Program-made: the position numbers and the translations under genes
In this document: positions 37,130 to 45,501 of the stretch, in pieces
Layout of the letters: each line of letters starts with the position of its first letter
How positions within the stretch are numbered: position 1 is the first letter of the stretch
Notes under the pieces: generated by a model
Database searches by the model: none
What the model was told of the DNA's origin: nothing
What the model saw: the letters and a program-made list of their open reading frames with translations, nothing else
Assembly: GCF_007830635.1 (NCBI RefSeq)
Contig: NZ_VLLA01000001.1
Coordinates: 219,868-283,867, forward strand
Origin: Bradyrhizobium huanghuaihaiense
Lineage (GTDB): Bacteria > Pseudomonadota > Alphaproteobacteria > Rhizobiales > Xanthobacteraceae
Direction of reading: 5' to 3'
DNA: 64,000 nt

Positions 37130-38542
37130 ATGCTTGCCTTATTGATACGCCTGGGACTGCGCTTCGAAGACCGGATCGAGGAGCGGCGGTTTGTCGACCA
37201 ATACGTCCGGGGCAGCCTCGGGTGGACGCAGATCGCGATGCTGCTCGGCGCCGCCACCTATGCCGGCTACACGCTGTGGGATTGGGTGCTCTACCCCGAG
37301 GTGGTCCCAACCACGCTGGCCATCCGCGGCGGCACGGCCGTGTTCATCCTGCTGCCGCTGACCGCGCTGCTGTCGCGGCGGTGGATGAAGCCTTGGGCGG
37401 AGACGATCTTCCTCGTCTATTGCGTCATTCCCGGCTGCATCCTGCCCAGCATCTACCTCGTCCTGCCGTCGGGCTTTACCTTTGCCGCGCCCGGCATGAT
37501 GATGATCATCCTGTTCGTCTCGACCATGCTGCCGTTGCGGATCGGCTCGCTGGCGATCTTCTGCCTGCTGTCCTGGGTGGCGCTGATCGTCGCCGAGACG
37601 TTCGCGCCGACGCTGCCGATGGGCCTGCGCTTCATCAATCACTCCCTGGTCGGAAACGCCTATGCGCTATCGCTCTACGCCGTGGCTGCGCGCGAGTACC
37701 GGGCACGAAAGCAGTTCCGGACGTCCGAGGCGCTGCAGCGGGAAAAGGAGCGCTCGGAGAAATCGCTGCGCGATCTGCGCGCAACCCAGGAGCACCTCGT
37801 GCAGGCCGAAAAGCTCGCCTCGCTCGGTCAATTGGTGGCAGGTGTCGCCCACGAGGTCAGCACCCCGCTCGGCCTGGCGCTGACGACCTCGACCACCATG
37901 CAGACCGACCTGCAGGCCATGGCGGACGCGTTGGGTGGAACGTCGGTGCGGCGATCCGATCTCACGAAGGGAATCGACCGGCTCAGGCAGGGGCTCAACC
38001 TGACCTTCGATAATCTGCACCGCGCATCGGAAATGGTGCACAGCTTCAGGCAGGTCGCCGTCAACCAGGCCGACGAGGACCGGCGCACATTCGAGCTCAG
38101 GGATTGGCTGTCGGAGTTGATGTCCAGGCTCGGGCCGCTGCTGTCGCACCATGCTCTGGCGGTCGATGTCCGGTGTCCGGCGGGAATCAGGCTCAACAGC
38201 TACCCTGGTGCACTGGCGCAGGTGATCAGCAACCTCGCGCTCAATACGGCCGGGCACGCCTATCCCGACAAGAGGGGCGGCAGGTTTGCGATCACGGTCA
38301 GCCAGGTGGAACCGAAATCGGTCCGCCTCGTCTGCACCGATGACGGCGTCGGCATCCCCGACGAATTGCAGGCGCACATCTTCGATCCGTTCGTCACGAC
38401 GGGGCGCGAGCGGGGCAATGCCGGCCTCGGCCTGCACATCGCGTTCAACCTGGTGGCGTCATCGCTCAACGGGCGCCTGCGGCTCGAGAGCAAGACTGGT
38501 CCGGGCACCCAGATCGCCATCGAGATCCCGGTCGAGGCATGA
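37130..38542 (+). CDS. Six-helix membrane sensor histidine kinase
   Basis: A 470-residue kinase. Residues about 30-190 hold six hydrophobic helices (MASE-like sensor, e.g. 'PGMMMIILFVSTMLPL'), followed by a coiled coil ('EALQREKERSEKSLRDLRATQEHLVQAEK'). The phosphoacceptor box is 'LASLGQLVAGVAHEVSTPLG', of the type with His-Glu and a Thr-Pro-Leu. The ATPase part has 'QVISNLALNTAGHAY' (N-box), 'DDGVGIPDELQAHIFDPFVTT' and 'GNAGLGLHIAFNLVASSL'. The sensor signal is unknown, and no response regulator lies beside it. A possible second ligand is a hydrophobic membrane-soluble molecule, as for similar six-helix sensors. Confidence 0.9.
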   Translation: MLALLIRLGLRFEDRIEERRFVDQYVRGSLGWTQIAMLLGAATYAGYTLWDWVLYPEVVPTTLAIRGGTAVFILLPLTALLSRRWMKPWAETIFLVYCVIPGCILPSIYLVLPSGFTFAAPGMMMIILFVSTMLPLRIGSLAIFCLLSWVALIVAETFAPTLPMGLRFINHSLVGNAYALSLYAVAAREYRARKQFRTSEALQREKERSEKSLRDLRATQEHLVQAEKLASLGQLVAGVAHEVSTPLGLALTTSTTMQTDLQAMADALGGTSVRRSDLTKGIDRLRQGLNLTFDNLHRASEMVHSFRQVAVNQADEDRRTFELRDWLSELMSRLGPLLSHHALAVDVRCPAGIRLNSYPGALAQVISNLALNTAGHAYPDKRGGRFAITVSQVEPKSVRLVCTDDGVGIPDELQAHIFDPFVTTGRERGNAGLGLHIAFNLVASSLNGRLRLESKTGPGTQIAIEIPVEA

Positions 38543-38598
38543 CGGTGACGGGATGTACGAGCCCGTCACCGACGAAAGCGCCGGCCTCGGCGGACCGT

Positions 38599-38892
38599 TC
38601 AATGCCTCATCTGCTCGAACACCACGATCACGCCGGTCGGCTCGGGCTCGTGCGCCATCAGGCGCGTCAGGTCCGAATCGCTCCAGTCGGCGAGACTGAC
38701 GACCTCGCCGCTCTGACGATCTGCTCCGAGTGACGGGGTGGGTTCGAGCACCTTGAGGCCCATCTCGTCGACGAAGAAAGTGTGCTCGCCGAACATGCTG
38801 TTGAGCTGAGGCATGGCGGGATGCTCGTCGGGCAGCACCTGGGCGCCGAGTTGATGAACGGTCTGCTTCACCTGTTCGGATGTTAGCTTCAT
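38599..38892 (-). CDS. Small conserved-looking hypothetical protein (97 aa)
   Basis: A 97-residue soluble protein ('MKLTSEQVKQTVHQLGAQVLPDE' to 'GVIVVFEQMRH'). I recognise no domain. An acidic middle part ('LADWSDSDLTRLMAHEPEPTG') and a central 'FGEHTFFVDEMGLKVLEP' are visible; there is no signal peptide. GGAG precedes the ATG at 38892; an in-frame start 33 bases further upstream is possible. It is convergent with the kinase gene. Confidence 0.65.
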   Translation of the reverse strand: MKLTSEQVKQTVHQLGAQVLPDEHPAMPQLNSMFGEHTFFVDEMGLKVLEPTPSLGADRQSGEVVSLADWSDSDLTRLMAHEPEPTGVIVVFEQMRH

Positions 38893-39097
38893 GCGCTGCT
38901 CCGTTGCTGTCCTGTCCGGTTTCATCGGCTTGGGCCAGAGCGGGCGTTCCCTGCGCCTGTGCCGCCTGGCTCAGACTTCCGAACGGGTGCTGCGCACAAA
39001 TGTTCCTGCGAAATGCATTTCGTGATCGCGCGTTGCATCTGCCGCGCTGGCGGCACGAGATCGCCACACGATGCACACGATCCGGCGGCGGACCGCG

Positions 39098-39391
39098 CTA
39101 ATCGGCGGCTTCGACGATCCGGATGTCGCGATCGGCGCCGTCGCCGAGCAGGTCGTGCGCGGCCTGGTAGGCCGGGCTTGCATAGGCCGCCTTGGCCTGC
39201 CCGACACTGTCGAACTCGATGAGAACGACCCGTTCCATCTGGCCGAGCTCGAAGGCCACAGCCGGCACGCCGCGCGCGAGCACCCGGCCTCCCGCTGCCT
39301 CGATCGCCGGCCGCGACAGCTTGGCGTAGGCCGCCATCGCGTCGGGATTCTTGATCGCGCGATAGGTGGCAACCCAATAGGCTTTGGCCAT
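39098..39391 (-). CDS. DUF1330 small dimeric alpha-beta barrel protein
   Basis: A 97-residue protein beginning 'MAKAYWVATYRAIKNPDAMAAYAKLSRPAIEAAGG' with 'RVLARG', 'ERVVLIEFDSVGQAKAAYASPAYQAA' and a closing 'DIRIVEAAD'. Length and pattern match DUF1330, a ferredoxin-like fold of unknown role. GGAGAAAC precedes the ATG at 39391. The spacer upstream of the next small gene is about 205 bp and otherwise empty. Confidence 0.9.
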   Translation of the reverse strand: MAKAYWVATYRAIKNPDAMAAYAKLSRPAIEAAGGRVLARGVPAVAFELGQMERVVLIEFDSVGQAKAAYASPAYQAAHDLLGDGADRDIRIVEAAD

Positions 39392-39416
39392 TTTGTTTCT
39401 CCGATGTTTTCGTGAC

Positions 39417-40106
39417 CTAATGCTCGCTGCGGTTCTCGCCGACCGACAGCGCGCAGATGCGTGACAGATATGTGTAGGGCAGTCCGGTCTCATCGGCCCA
39501 GGCGTTGAACTGCGCCTGCACCTTGGCGAGATCGCCCTTCGATTTCACCTCCTCGGCGATGTCGAGACCGGCATCGCGCAGGCATGCGACGACGTCCTTG
39601 GAGGTGACGAAACCGTCCCAGCCGACGAAGCGCAGCAGCATCTGGCCGGTATTGCCGCCCAGCCGGCTGCCGCGCTTGGTGAGCAGATCGAGCAGGCCGA
39701 CCTCGTTCGACGGCGGCCACTTCGCCAGAAACTTGCCGAAGCTGCCGTGCTCCTTCGCAATCTCCTGCACGAAGGCGGCGTTGTCGCGCACCGACATGAT
39801 CTTGGCGCCGTTGCGCACGATGCGCGCATCGCGCAGCAGGCCTTCCCAATAGTCCTCGGGCTGGAAGCTGAGCTTGGCCGGCTGGAAATGCAGGAAGGCA
39901 GCTTCGAAGCCGTCCCATTTCGAATCGATCACGCTCCAGGCAAAGCCGGCGCAAAACACCCGCTTGGTCATCTCGGCGAGGATGCGGTCGTCGCCGAGCC
40001 TCGCCAGACGCTTCAGGTCGGGCTTGTCAGGCATCAGCTTGTCGAGCGCCTTGGGCCCGCCCTTGCGCTTCTCGGCGCGGGCACGAATGGTCTTGAAGGA
40101 GGTCAT
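39417..40106 (-). CDS. DNA-3-methyladenine glycosylase I-like (HhH-GPD)
   Basis: A 229-residue protein of the Tag/3-methyladenine glycosylase I type. It has 'MTKRVFCAGFAWSVIDSKWDGFEAAF', 'DARIVRNGAKIMSVRDNAAF' and 'LLDLLTKRGSRLGGNTGQMLLRFVGWDGFVTSKDVVACL', the latter in place of the Tag helical core. The family removes alkylated adenine from DNA as a first step of base-excision repair. The usual C-terminal Cys/His zinc set of E. coli Tag is not obvious, so specificity could differ. The ATG at 40106 was chosen because homologues begin 'MTSFKTIRARAEKRKGG' by memory; the ribosome site is weak. Confidence 0.78.
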   Translation of the reverse strand: MTSFKTIRARAEKRKGGPKALDKLMPDKPDLKRLARLGDDRILAEMTKRVFCAGFAWSVIDSKWDGFEAAFLHFQPAKLSFQPEDYWEGLLRDARIVRNGAKIMSVRDNAAFVQEIAKEHGSFGKFLAKWPPSNEVGLLDLLTKRGSRLGGNTGQMLLRFVGWDGFVTSKDVVACLRDAGLDIAEEVKSKGDLAKVQAQFNAWADETGLPYTYLSRICALSVGENRSEH

Positions 40107-40385
40107 GTGGACACGGGGTGTTGAGGGCAGGCCACGACACCAGAATTCGGCGATCCGGTCCAGCCCCGGGAGGTCGGGCGGCACCGGCGCGCCAGGAGCA
40201 TGTTGCGGGCTTGCCGACGAGACCGCCGGCGACATTCTGTTGATTCCACTTCAACGTTGTTATTTTATATCGCTCTCGGCCTCCGTGCACGAGCCCCGCC
40301 ACACGCTTCGATCGTTTCATTGTCCAGACCAACTGAATTGTAAGCGGCCCCGCCCCACCGCTCAGACCCGAGAGCCTCTCCTGCG

Positions 40386-41777
40386 ATGTCCTTCGTTTCC
40401 GTGGCGTTCCTTTGCCTGGTCCCCGCCTCGTTCCTGCTCTATCATGCCACTTCGAGGCTGGCGGTTCAGAATCTGATCATCCTGGCCGCGAGCTACGTAT
40501 TTTACGGCTGGTGGGACTGGCGCTTTCTGCCTCTGCTTGTCGGAATTTCCATCGTCAACTATGTCGCCGCGATCCTGATCGCGACTGCTCGGCAACCAGT
40601 CCGAAAGCTTCTGGTGTTCGTCGCCGTTGCGGCGGCAATGGTCGTTCTCGCAATATTCAAATACTTCAACTTCTTCGTCGATTCGTTCGGGGCGATCGTC
40701 CACCGCGCGGGACTGAATCCGAACCTCCCGACATTGCGCATCGTCCTGCCGCTGGGCATTTCCTTCATCACGTTCCAGGGCATCGCCTATGTGGTCGACG
40801 TTTATCGCGGCAAGCATGCCGCCGAGAAAAGCCTCGTCAAGTTCCTCGCCTTCAAGGCGTTCTTCCCGCAACTCGTGGCGGGGCCGATCGAAAGAGCCAG
40901 CAATCTTCTCGATCAGTTCTCGGCGCCGCGACGCTTCACCTCCGATCACGCCGACCGCGCGCTCTGGCTATTGATCTACGGTTACGCCATGAAGGTCGTG
41001 GTGGCGGATAATCTCGCGCCCATCGTCGACACGCTCTTCATTCCAGAGCAGCCCTTCGGCTGGTCGGTCGTGCTCGCCACGCTCGCATTCGGCATCCAGA
41101 TCTATGCCGACTTCAATGGATACAGCCTCATCGCCAAAGGCATCGCACTGCTCTTCGGCTTCGAGTTGATCTGGAATTTCCGCTATCCCTACTGGTCGGT
41201 CTCGATCAGCGAGTTCTGGCGCCGCTGGCACATCAGCCTCAGCACCTGGCTACGGGATTATTTGTACATCCCCCTTGGGGGCAACCGCGGCGGCGAGTTG
41301 ATCACGAACCGGAACTTGCTGCTGACCATGGCACTGGGAGGCCTTTGGCACGGAGCGTCGTGGACATTCGTTCTTTGGGGACTGCTCCACGGCGCAGCGC
41401 TTGCGATACGGCGCAAGTTCTCCGGCGGCGACGAGCCCGGCTCGAAAGCTGATCGCGCGGCCGGCTGGGCTCTCACCATGCTGGTCGTATTCGTCGGCTG
41501 GTTCCTCTTTCGTGCGGCAGACTGGAATTTGCTGATAGGCATGCTCAGCGCACTCAAGAGATGGGAATGGGCACCGGTGCACGGCGCCGTCGTACTCGCC
41601 ATTCTGTCGTTGACCTGCCCGTTGATGCTGCTCGAGTGGCAACTCCAGTCACGCGGAGACTATTTCCTGCTGCGCTGGCCTGCTTGGATGAAGTATCCGC
41701 TGTTTGCGGTACTCGTGGCTGTGACGGCCGCGGCATCCGGGCACGTCAACGCAACCTTCATCTATTTCCAGTTCTAG
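40386..41777 (+). CDS. MBOAT-family O-acyltransferase (AlgI/DltB-like)
   Basis: A 463-residue inner-membrane protein with roughly 11-12 hydrophobic segments. Hallmarks are 'YVFYGWWDWRFLPLL', 'VLPLGISFITFQGIAYVVDVYRG', 'FFPQLVAGPIERA', 'FWRRWHISLSTWLRDYLYIPLGGNRGG' (first conserved His) and 'LGGLWHGASWTFVLWGLLHG' (catalytic His). It moves acyl groups, usually acetyl, across the membrane for O-acylation of polysaccharide. It lies three bases ahead of an SGNH-like partner gene. The 279-bp gap upstream contains an AT-rich stretch likely to hold the promoter. Confidence 0.93.
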   Translation: MSFVSVAFLCLVPASFLLYHATSRLAVQNLIILAASYVFYGWWDWRFLPLLVGISIVNYVAAILIATARQPVRKLLVFVAVAAAMVVLAIFKYFNFFVDSFGAIVHRAGLNPNLPTLRIVLPLGISFITFQGIAYVVDVYRGKHAAEKSLVKFLAFKAFFPQLVAGPIERASNLLDQFSAPRRFTSDHADRALWLLIYGYAMKVVVADNLAPIVDTLFIPEQPFGWSVVLATLAFGIQIYADFNGYSLIAKGIALLFGFELIWNFRYPYWSVSISEFWRRWHISLSTWLRDYLYIPLGGNRGGELITNRNLLLTMALGGLWHGASWTFVLWGLLHGAALAIRRKFSGGDEPGSKADRAAGWALTMLVVFVGWFLFRAADWNLLIGMLSALKRWEWAPVHGAVVLAILSLTCPLMLLEWQLQSRGDYFLLRWPAWMKYPLFAVLVAVTAAASGHVNATFIYFQF

Positions 41778-41780
41778 CCC

Positions 41781-42851
41781 ATGCCCCTGAAGCGCACGAT
41801 CCAGGCGATTGCGAGCTGGCCGCTCATCGATGCCATTCGAATCGTCGCCCGCAAATTCGTTCCGGTTGCCGCATTGGCGGCACTCGTTCTCGGCGTCGCG
41901 CATTACATCTACCAGCAAGGCAAGCATCAATGGTCTCGCGGCGTCGAGACCTACATCGTCCTGGAACAGATCAGACGTGCGGAGCGGCTGCCTGCAGCGG
42001 ATCTCGCGTTTCTCGGCGACAGCTCGTGCCTGATGGGGATCCACATTCCGACGCTGTTGCAGGCGTTCCCGGGATCCGATGTCGAGTCGTTTTGCACCAT
42101 CGGATTCGTCGGTCCGGACGGCTACGGCGCGATGCTCGACAAGATGATCGCCCGCGGACATCAGCCCAGGAAGCTGGTTCTGGTGTTCAATCCGATTCAA
42201 TACGAGCGCGATCCAAGATGGAATGAATGGGCGAATTTCATCCGGACCGACCACTTCGAAGCTCCTTCCAGCCTGTCGTTTCCTGCCGGAGGCCTCGAAT
42301 ACATCCGCCTGCTGATGGAGCGAGCGGTGTACAATCCGCTGCCCGGCGGTTACGCGGTCTACTACGGCGGCAAGGACCAGTTCATTTCAACGATCTGGCG
42401 CGAGCACGGCAGCGCGATCGATCCCAATCGGATGCTCGATATTCCATCGCTGCAGGCCTACAAGGCCACGCTGCCCGGGCACGTCTTCTTCAAGCCCGAC
42501 CCCAAGATAAAACCGTACGTGATGAATGCGGAGTTCGAGATGGCGCTCCTCGCCTTGTCGAAGTCGCTCTCGAAGTTCGACCGCTCGAAGGTCTATCTCG
42601 TCATCACGCCGGTCAATTCCCTCTACGCCCAGGGTGGTCCACAAAGCTTTCATACAGAGGCAGGTGAAAGGATTGCCGCCCTGCTCGGTATCGACAGATC
42701 CCAATTTCTGGACACCCCGGATATGATGCTGGACATCATGTATGCCCATTACCCAGCACATCTCCATCGATGGAGCCGGATCATCTACACCGAGGAGCTT
42801 GCCAAGGCTCTGGCCGATCGCGGCGTCCTTGGCAGCGCCACAGACGACTAA
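41781..42851 (+). CDS. SGNH/DltD-like partner of the MBOAT acyltransferase
   Basis: A 356-residue protein with an N-terminal membrane anchor (about residues 25-45, 'FVPVAALAALVLGVAHYIY') and a periplasmic domain. 'LAFLGDSSCLMGIHI' gives a GDSxxxxG block, and 'AHYPAHLHRWSRIIYTEEL' near the end supplies a candidate His with an acidic partner; this is the layout of DltD, AlgJ/X and WssI-type O-acetylation enzymes. It starts three bases after the MBOAT stop. Together they likely add acetyl groups to an envelope polysaccharide or lipid. The target glycan cannot be named. Confidence 0.72.
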   Translation: MPLKRTIQAIASWPLIDAIRIVARKFVPVAALAALVLGVAHYIYQQGKHQWSRGVETYIVLEQIRRAERLPAADLAFLGDSSCLMGIHIPTLLQAFPGSDVESFCTIGFVGPDGYGAMLDKMIARGHQPRKLVLVFNPIQYERDPRWNEWANFIRTDHFEAPSSLSFPAGGLEYIRLLMERAVYNPLPGGYAVYYGGKDQFISTIWREHGSAIDPNRMLDIPSLQAYKATLPGHVFFKPDPKIKPYVMNAEFEMALLALSKSLSKFDRSKVYLVITPVNSLYAQGGPQSFHTEAGERIAALLGIDRSQFLDTPDMMLDIMYAHYPAHLHRWSRIIYTEELAKALADRGVLGSATDD

Positions 42852-43001
42852 CCGACGGCTTCGGCCCGAGCAGCTGACCGCGCGGCCAATTTGTCGCGGC
42901 GCCGGTGCGGCAGGGTTGGTTTGTTTCTTGCTTCGGACGTTAGTCTTGGCAATATTCTCCTATTCGCAAGATTTGGATTGCGCTGACCTGACGGATTTTC
43001 G

Positions 43002-43829
43002 ATGCGCTGCCTGGTCGTGGCCGACCTGCATTACTCGCTGCCGCAGCTCGACTGGCTGGTCAGCGCGGCGCCGCAATTCGACCTCGTGATCTTCGCCGGC
43101 GATGCGCTCGACATCGGCTCGATGGTGGATTTTCGCGCGCAGATCGTGGTGGTGAAGAAATACCTCTCGTTGCTCGCCGCAAAGACCCGCGTGATCCTCT
43201 GCTCCGGCAATCACGACCTCGACGAGCGCAATGCGGAGGGCGAGAAGATCTCGCGCTGGATCTCGGAGGTGCGCGAGCTCGGCGTTGCCTGCGACGGCGA
43301 CAGCCTTAGCATCGGCGACACTCTCTTCACGGTGTGCCCGTGGTGGGACGGGCCCCAGGTCAAGCAGCGCCTCGTCGAGCAGTTGCGCGAAGCCGCCGCC
43401 AGCCGGCCGCAGCGCTGGATCTGGGCGCATCATGCGCCGCCGGCGGACTCACCGACGAGCTGGGGCGGCAAGCGCTTCTTCGGCGATGTCGAGCTGGTGC
43501 AGTGGATCATGCAGTACCAGCCGTCGATGGTGATCTCGGGCCATGTGCATCAATCGCCCTTCATCAGCAATGGATCGTGGTTCGACCGGCTGGGCCTGAC
43601 CTGGGTCTTCAACACCGGCCTGCAGCCCGGGCGTCCCCCGACCTACATCGTGCTGGATTTCGATGAGGACAAGGCATTCTGGCTGGCGGCCGGCGAAGCG
43701 CAGTGGATCGACCTTGCCACTTCGCTGAAGCGGCCCGCCGCTCCGATCGAGTCGCCGCCCGACTGGCTCACATTCTTGGATCAGATTGCCGATCCGAGCC
43801 TGGCGAGACCTCAAGCGGCGGCAGGTTGA
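43002..43829 (+). CDS. Calcineurin-like metallophosphoesterase
   Basis: A 275-residue phosphoesterase with 'MRCLVVADLHYSLPQ' (DxH), 'LVIFAGDALDIG', 'RVILCSGNHDLDE', 'WIWAHHAPP' and 'MVISGHVHQSPF', the five metal-site motifs of the YfcE/Icc-like group. No signal peptide is seen, so it acts in the cytoplasm on a phosphodiester or nucleotide not identifiable here. Its last 62 bases overlap the end of the convergent cNMP-binding gene. A spacer of 150 bp precedes it. Confidence 0.88.
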   Translation: MRCLVVADLHYSLPQLDWLVSAAPQFDLVIFAGDALDIGSMVDFRAQIVVVKKYLSLLAAKTRVILCSGNHDLDERNAEGEKISRWISEVRELGVACDGDSLSIGDTLFTVCPWWDGPQVKQRLVEQLREAAASRPQRWIWAHHAPPADSPTSWGGKRFFGDVELVQWIMQYQPSMVISGHVHQSPFISNGSWFDRLGLTWVFNTGLQPGRPPTYIVLDFDEDKAFWLAAGEAQWIDLATSLKRPAAPIESPPDWLTFLDQIADPSLARPQAAAG

Positions 43830-44253
43830 TCATGCTCTGGAGCACCTCGCCGACCATGGCCAGATGCGTGCCGTGGCCGGCATATTGCCGCTTGAGATCG
43901 GCAAGATAGGTGTTGGCGACGTTGAGCCGCTGCGCCAGCATCTTTGCGATCAGCAGCGCGATGCCCGGCTCCTGCTTGAGGAACGAGGCGGCGTCCTCGA
44001 ACTCATAGATGACGGCATCGGAACAGGCGCGCACGGTCGCCGTATGGGGCTGGCCCAGCAGCACGGACATCTCGCCGAGAATCGCGCCGGGCTCTGTGAC
44101 GGTGGCAACCACCATCTCGCCCTTCAGCACCTCGAGCTTGCCCTGCATCAGCACATAGAGATGGCCGGAGGCGCCGCCTTCGGTGACAAGGTGCGTGCCG
44201 GCTGCAACCTGTCGTTCCGTTCCGCCGGTGCAATAATCCAGGACTGCGCGCAT
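43768..44253 (-). CDS. Stand-alone cyclic-nucleotide-binding domain protein
   Basis: A 161-residue protein with a cNMP-binding fold: 'VAAGTHLVTEGGASGHLYVLMQGKLEVLKGEMVVATVTEPGAILGEMSVLLGQPHTATVRACSDAVIYEF'. The phosphate-binding cassette reads 'GEMSVLLGQPHTATV' with Thr in place of the common Arg, so ligand binding is doubtful. The C-terminal helix region shows no helix-turn-helix, so it is not a normal Crp/Fnr regulator. It begins about 100 bp from the divergently unrelated uppS stop and overlaps its convergent neighbour. Confidence 0.85.
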   Translation of the reverse strand: MRAVLDYCTGGTERQVAAGTHLVTEGGASGHLYVLMQGKLEVLKGEMVVATVTEPGAILGEMSVLLGQPHTATVRACSDAVIYEFEDAASFLKQEPGIALLIAKMLAQRLNVANTYLADLKRQYAGHGTHLAMVGEVLQSMINLPPLEVSPGSDRQSDPRM

Positions 44254-44355
44254 CTTGCGAAAGCTCCCATCGCTGGGGATACCCCGACCGATACTAGAGC
44301 ACGATCCGTGCCACGCGGCAAATCAACGCGGGTGCTCGTTTTCCCGTGCCGCACG

Positions 44356-45096
44356 TCACACACGCGAGAGCGAGGGCACCTCTTCGGGCAGGATGGCCTG
44401 CAGGCCGCCAAAGCGGCGCTCGCGGTTGTGGAATGCGGCGAGCGCCTCGGTGAGATCGCTCGCCTCGAATTCGGGCCACATCCGCTCGGTGAAGTGCAGC
44501 TCGGCATAGGCGCCTTCCCAGAGCAGGAAGTCCGACAGCCGCTTCTCGCCCGAGGTGCGGATGATGAGGTCGACGTCGCGAAGGCCAGCCTCGCCGGTGA
44601 CGAGCTGCGAGAAAGCTTCGCGGGTGAGGCTGGTCAGCGCCGCCGCCTTGGCCGCCGCGTTGAGGATGGCATCGCGCGCGGAGTAGTCGACGGCGATACG
44701 CAGATGCAGCGTGCTGCCGCGGGCGGTCGCCTCCTCGGCGCGCGTGATCGCCGCGGCGATGCCGTCAGGCAGCCGGTCGCGGCGGCCGATCACGGTGAGG
44801 CGCACGCCGTTCCTGACGAGGCTCTGCACCTCGTTGGCGAGATAGAAGCGCAGCAAGGTCATCAGCGCGGCGACCTCGGCCTTCGGTCGCCGCCAATTGT
44901 CGGTGGAGAACGCATAGAGCGTCAGCGTGCCGATGCCCTGCTTGGGCGCGGCCTCGACGATGCGGCGGATGGCATCGACGCCGGCCTCGTGACCGCGCAC
45001 GCGTGACAGGCCGCGCCGGGTGGCCCATCTGCCGTTGCCGTCCATGATGATGCCGACATGAAGCTTCTCGTTGCGGGACGTGGTTTCACTTTGCAT
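44356..45096 (-). CDS. uppS: Isoprenyl transferase / undecaprenyl diphosphate synthase
   Basis: A 246-residue cis-prenyltransferase. The catalytic 'VGIIMDGNGRWATRRGL' (Asp binding diphosphate), 'TLYAFSTDNWRRP', 'IIRTSGEKRLSDFLLW' and 'AELHFTERMWPEFEASDLTEAL' are all canonical. Members make undecaprenyl diphosphate, the carrier for peptidoglycan and surface polysaccharide. The ATG at 45096 (MQSETTSRN) has GGAG upstream, and a 17-bp palindrome overlaps it. The gene is not in the usual frr-uppS-cdsA-dxr context but in an operon with a membrane protein and a winged-helix regulator, so it is probably a second, regulated copy; this is inference. Confidence 0.92.
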   Translation of the reverse strand: MQSETTSRNEKLHVGIIMDGNGRWATRRGLSRVRGHEAGVDAIRRIVEAAPKQGIGTLTLYAFSTDNWRRPKAEVAALMTLLRFYLANEVQSLVRNGVRLTVIGRRDRLPDGIAAAITRAEEATARGSTLHLRIAVDYSARDAILNAAAKAAALTSLTREAFSQLVTGEAGLRDVDLIIRTSGEKRLSDFLLWEGAYAELHFTERMWPEFEASDLTEALAAFHNRERRFGGLQAILPEEVPSLSRV

Positions 45097-45104
45097 TGCA
45101 AAGT
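45088..45104. promoter_or_regulatory. Palindromic operator at the uppS start codon
   Basis: ACTTTGCATTGCAAAGT is a palindrome around the uppS ATG, with arms ACTTTGCA and TGCAAAGT about one central base. The same half-site TTGCAAAGT occurs twice before the first gene of the operon. It probably binds the winged-helix protein encoded in between. Confidence 0.6.
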
Positions 45105-45126
45105 CTCCGGTCAAAAAAGGGAAGGA

Positions 45127-45501
45127 TCAGGTCGAGATGATGCCGAGGCGGCCGAGCGGCGGCGCCTCGCGGCCGGCGGCCTTCGCCGCGTCGCGCACCA
45201 GGCGTTCGAGCACGGCGAGATAATCGAGGAAGCGACGGCGGCCGGCCTTGGTCAGGCGGCAGGTGGTATGCGGGCGATTGCCCTCATAGCCCTTGGTCAC
45301 CTCGACGAGGCCGGCCTCCTGAAGCACGGCAAGATGCCGGCTGAGATTGCCGTCGGTCAGGCCGCAGAGCTGCTTGAGATCGGCGAACGCCAGGCCCTTG
45401 GGATGCGCCATCAGCGAGGTCAGCAGCCCGAGCCTCGCCTTCTCGTGGATCACGCGGTCGAGCCCTTCATAGGAAAAAGGCGCGCTGTCAGTCTTCGACA
45501 T
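45127..45501 (-). CDS. Winged-helix transcriptional regulator (HTH_34-like)
   Basis: A 124-residue regulator. 'LDRVIHEKARLGLLTSLMAHPKGLAFADLKQLCGLTDGNLSRHLAVLQEAGLVEVTKGYEGNRPHTTCRLTKAGRRRF' is a full winged helix of the MarR/ArsR-like 'transcriptional regulator' group that often sits beside a membrane protein. No metal-binding Cys set is present. It overlaps the membrane-protein stop by 14 bases and ends 30 bases before uppS. Two sites with TTGCAAAGTA half-sites in the operon are its likely targets, which would make the operon self-regulated. Confidence 0.9.
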   Translation of the reverse strand: MSKTDSAPFSYEGLDRVIHEKARLGLLTSLMAHPKGLAFADLKQLCGLTDGNLSRHLAVLQEAGLVEVTKGYEGNRPHTTCRLTKAGRRRFLDYLAVLERLVRDAAKAAGREAPPLGRLGIIST

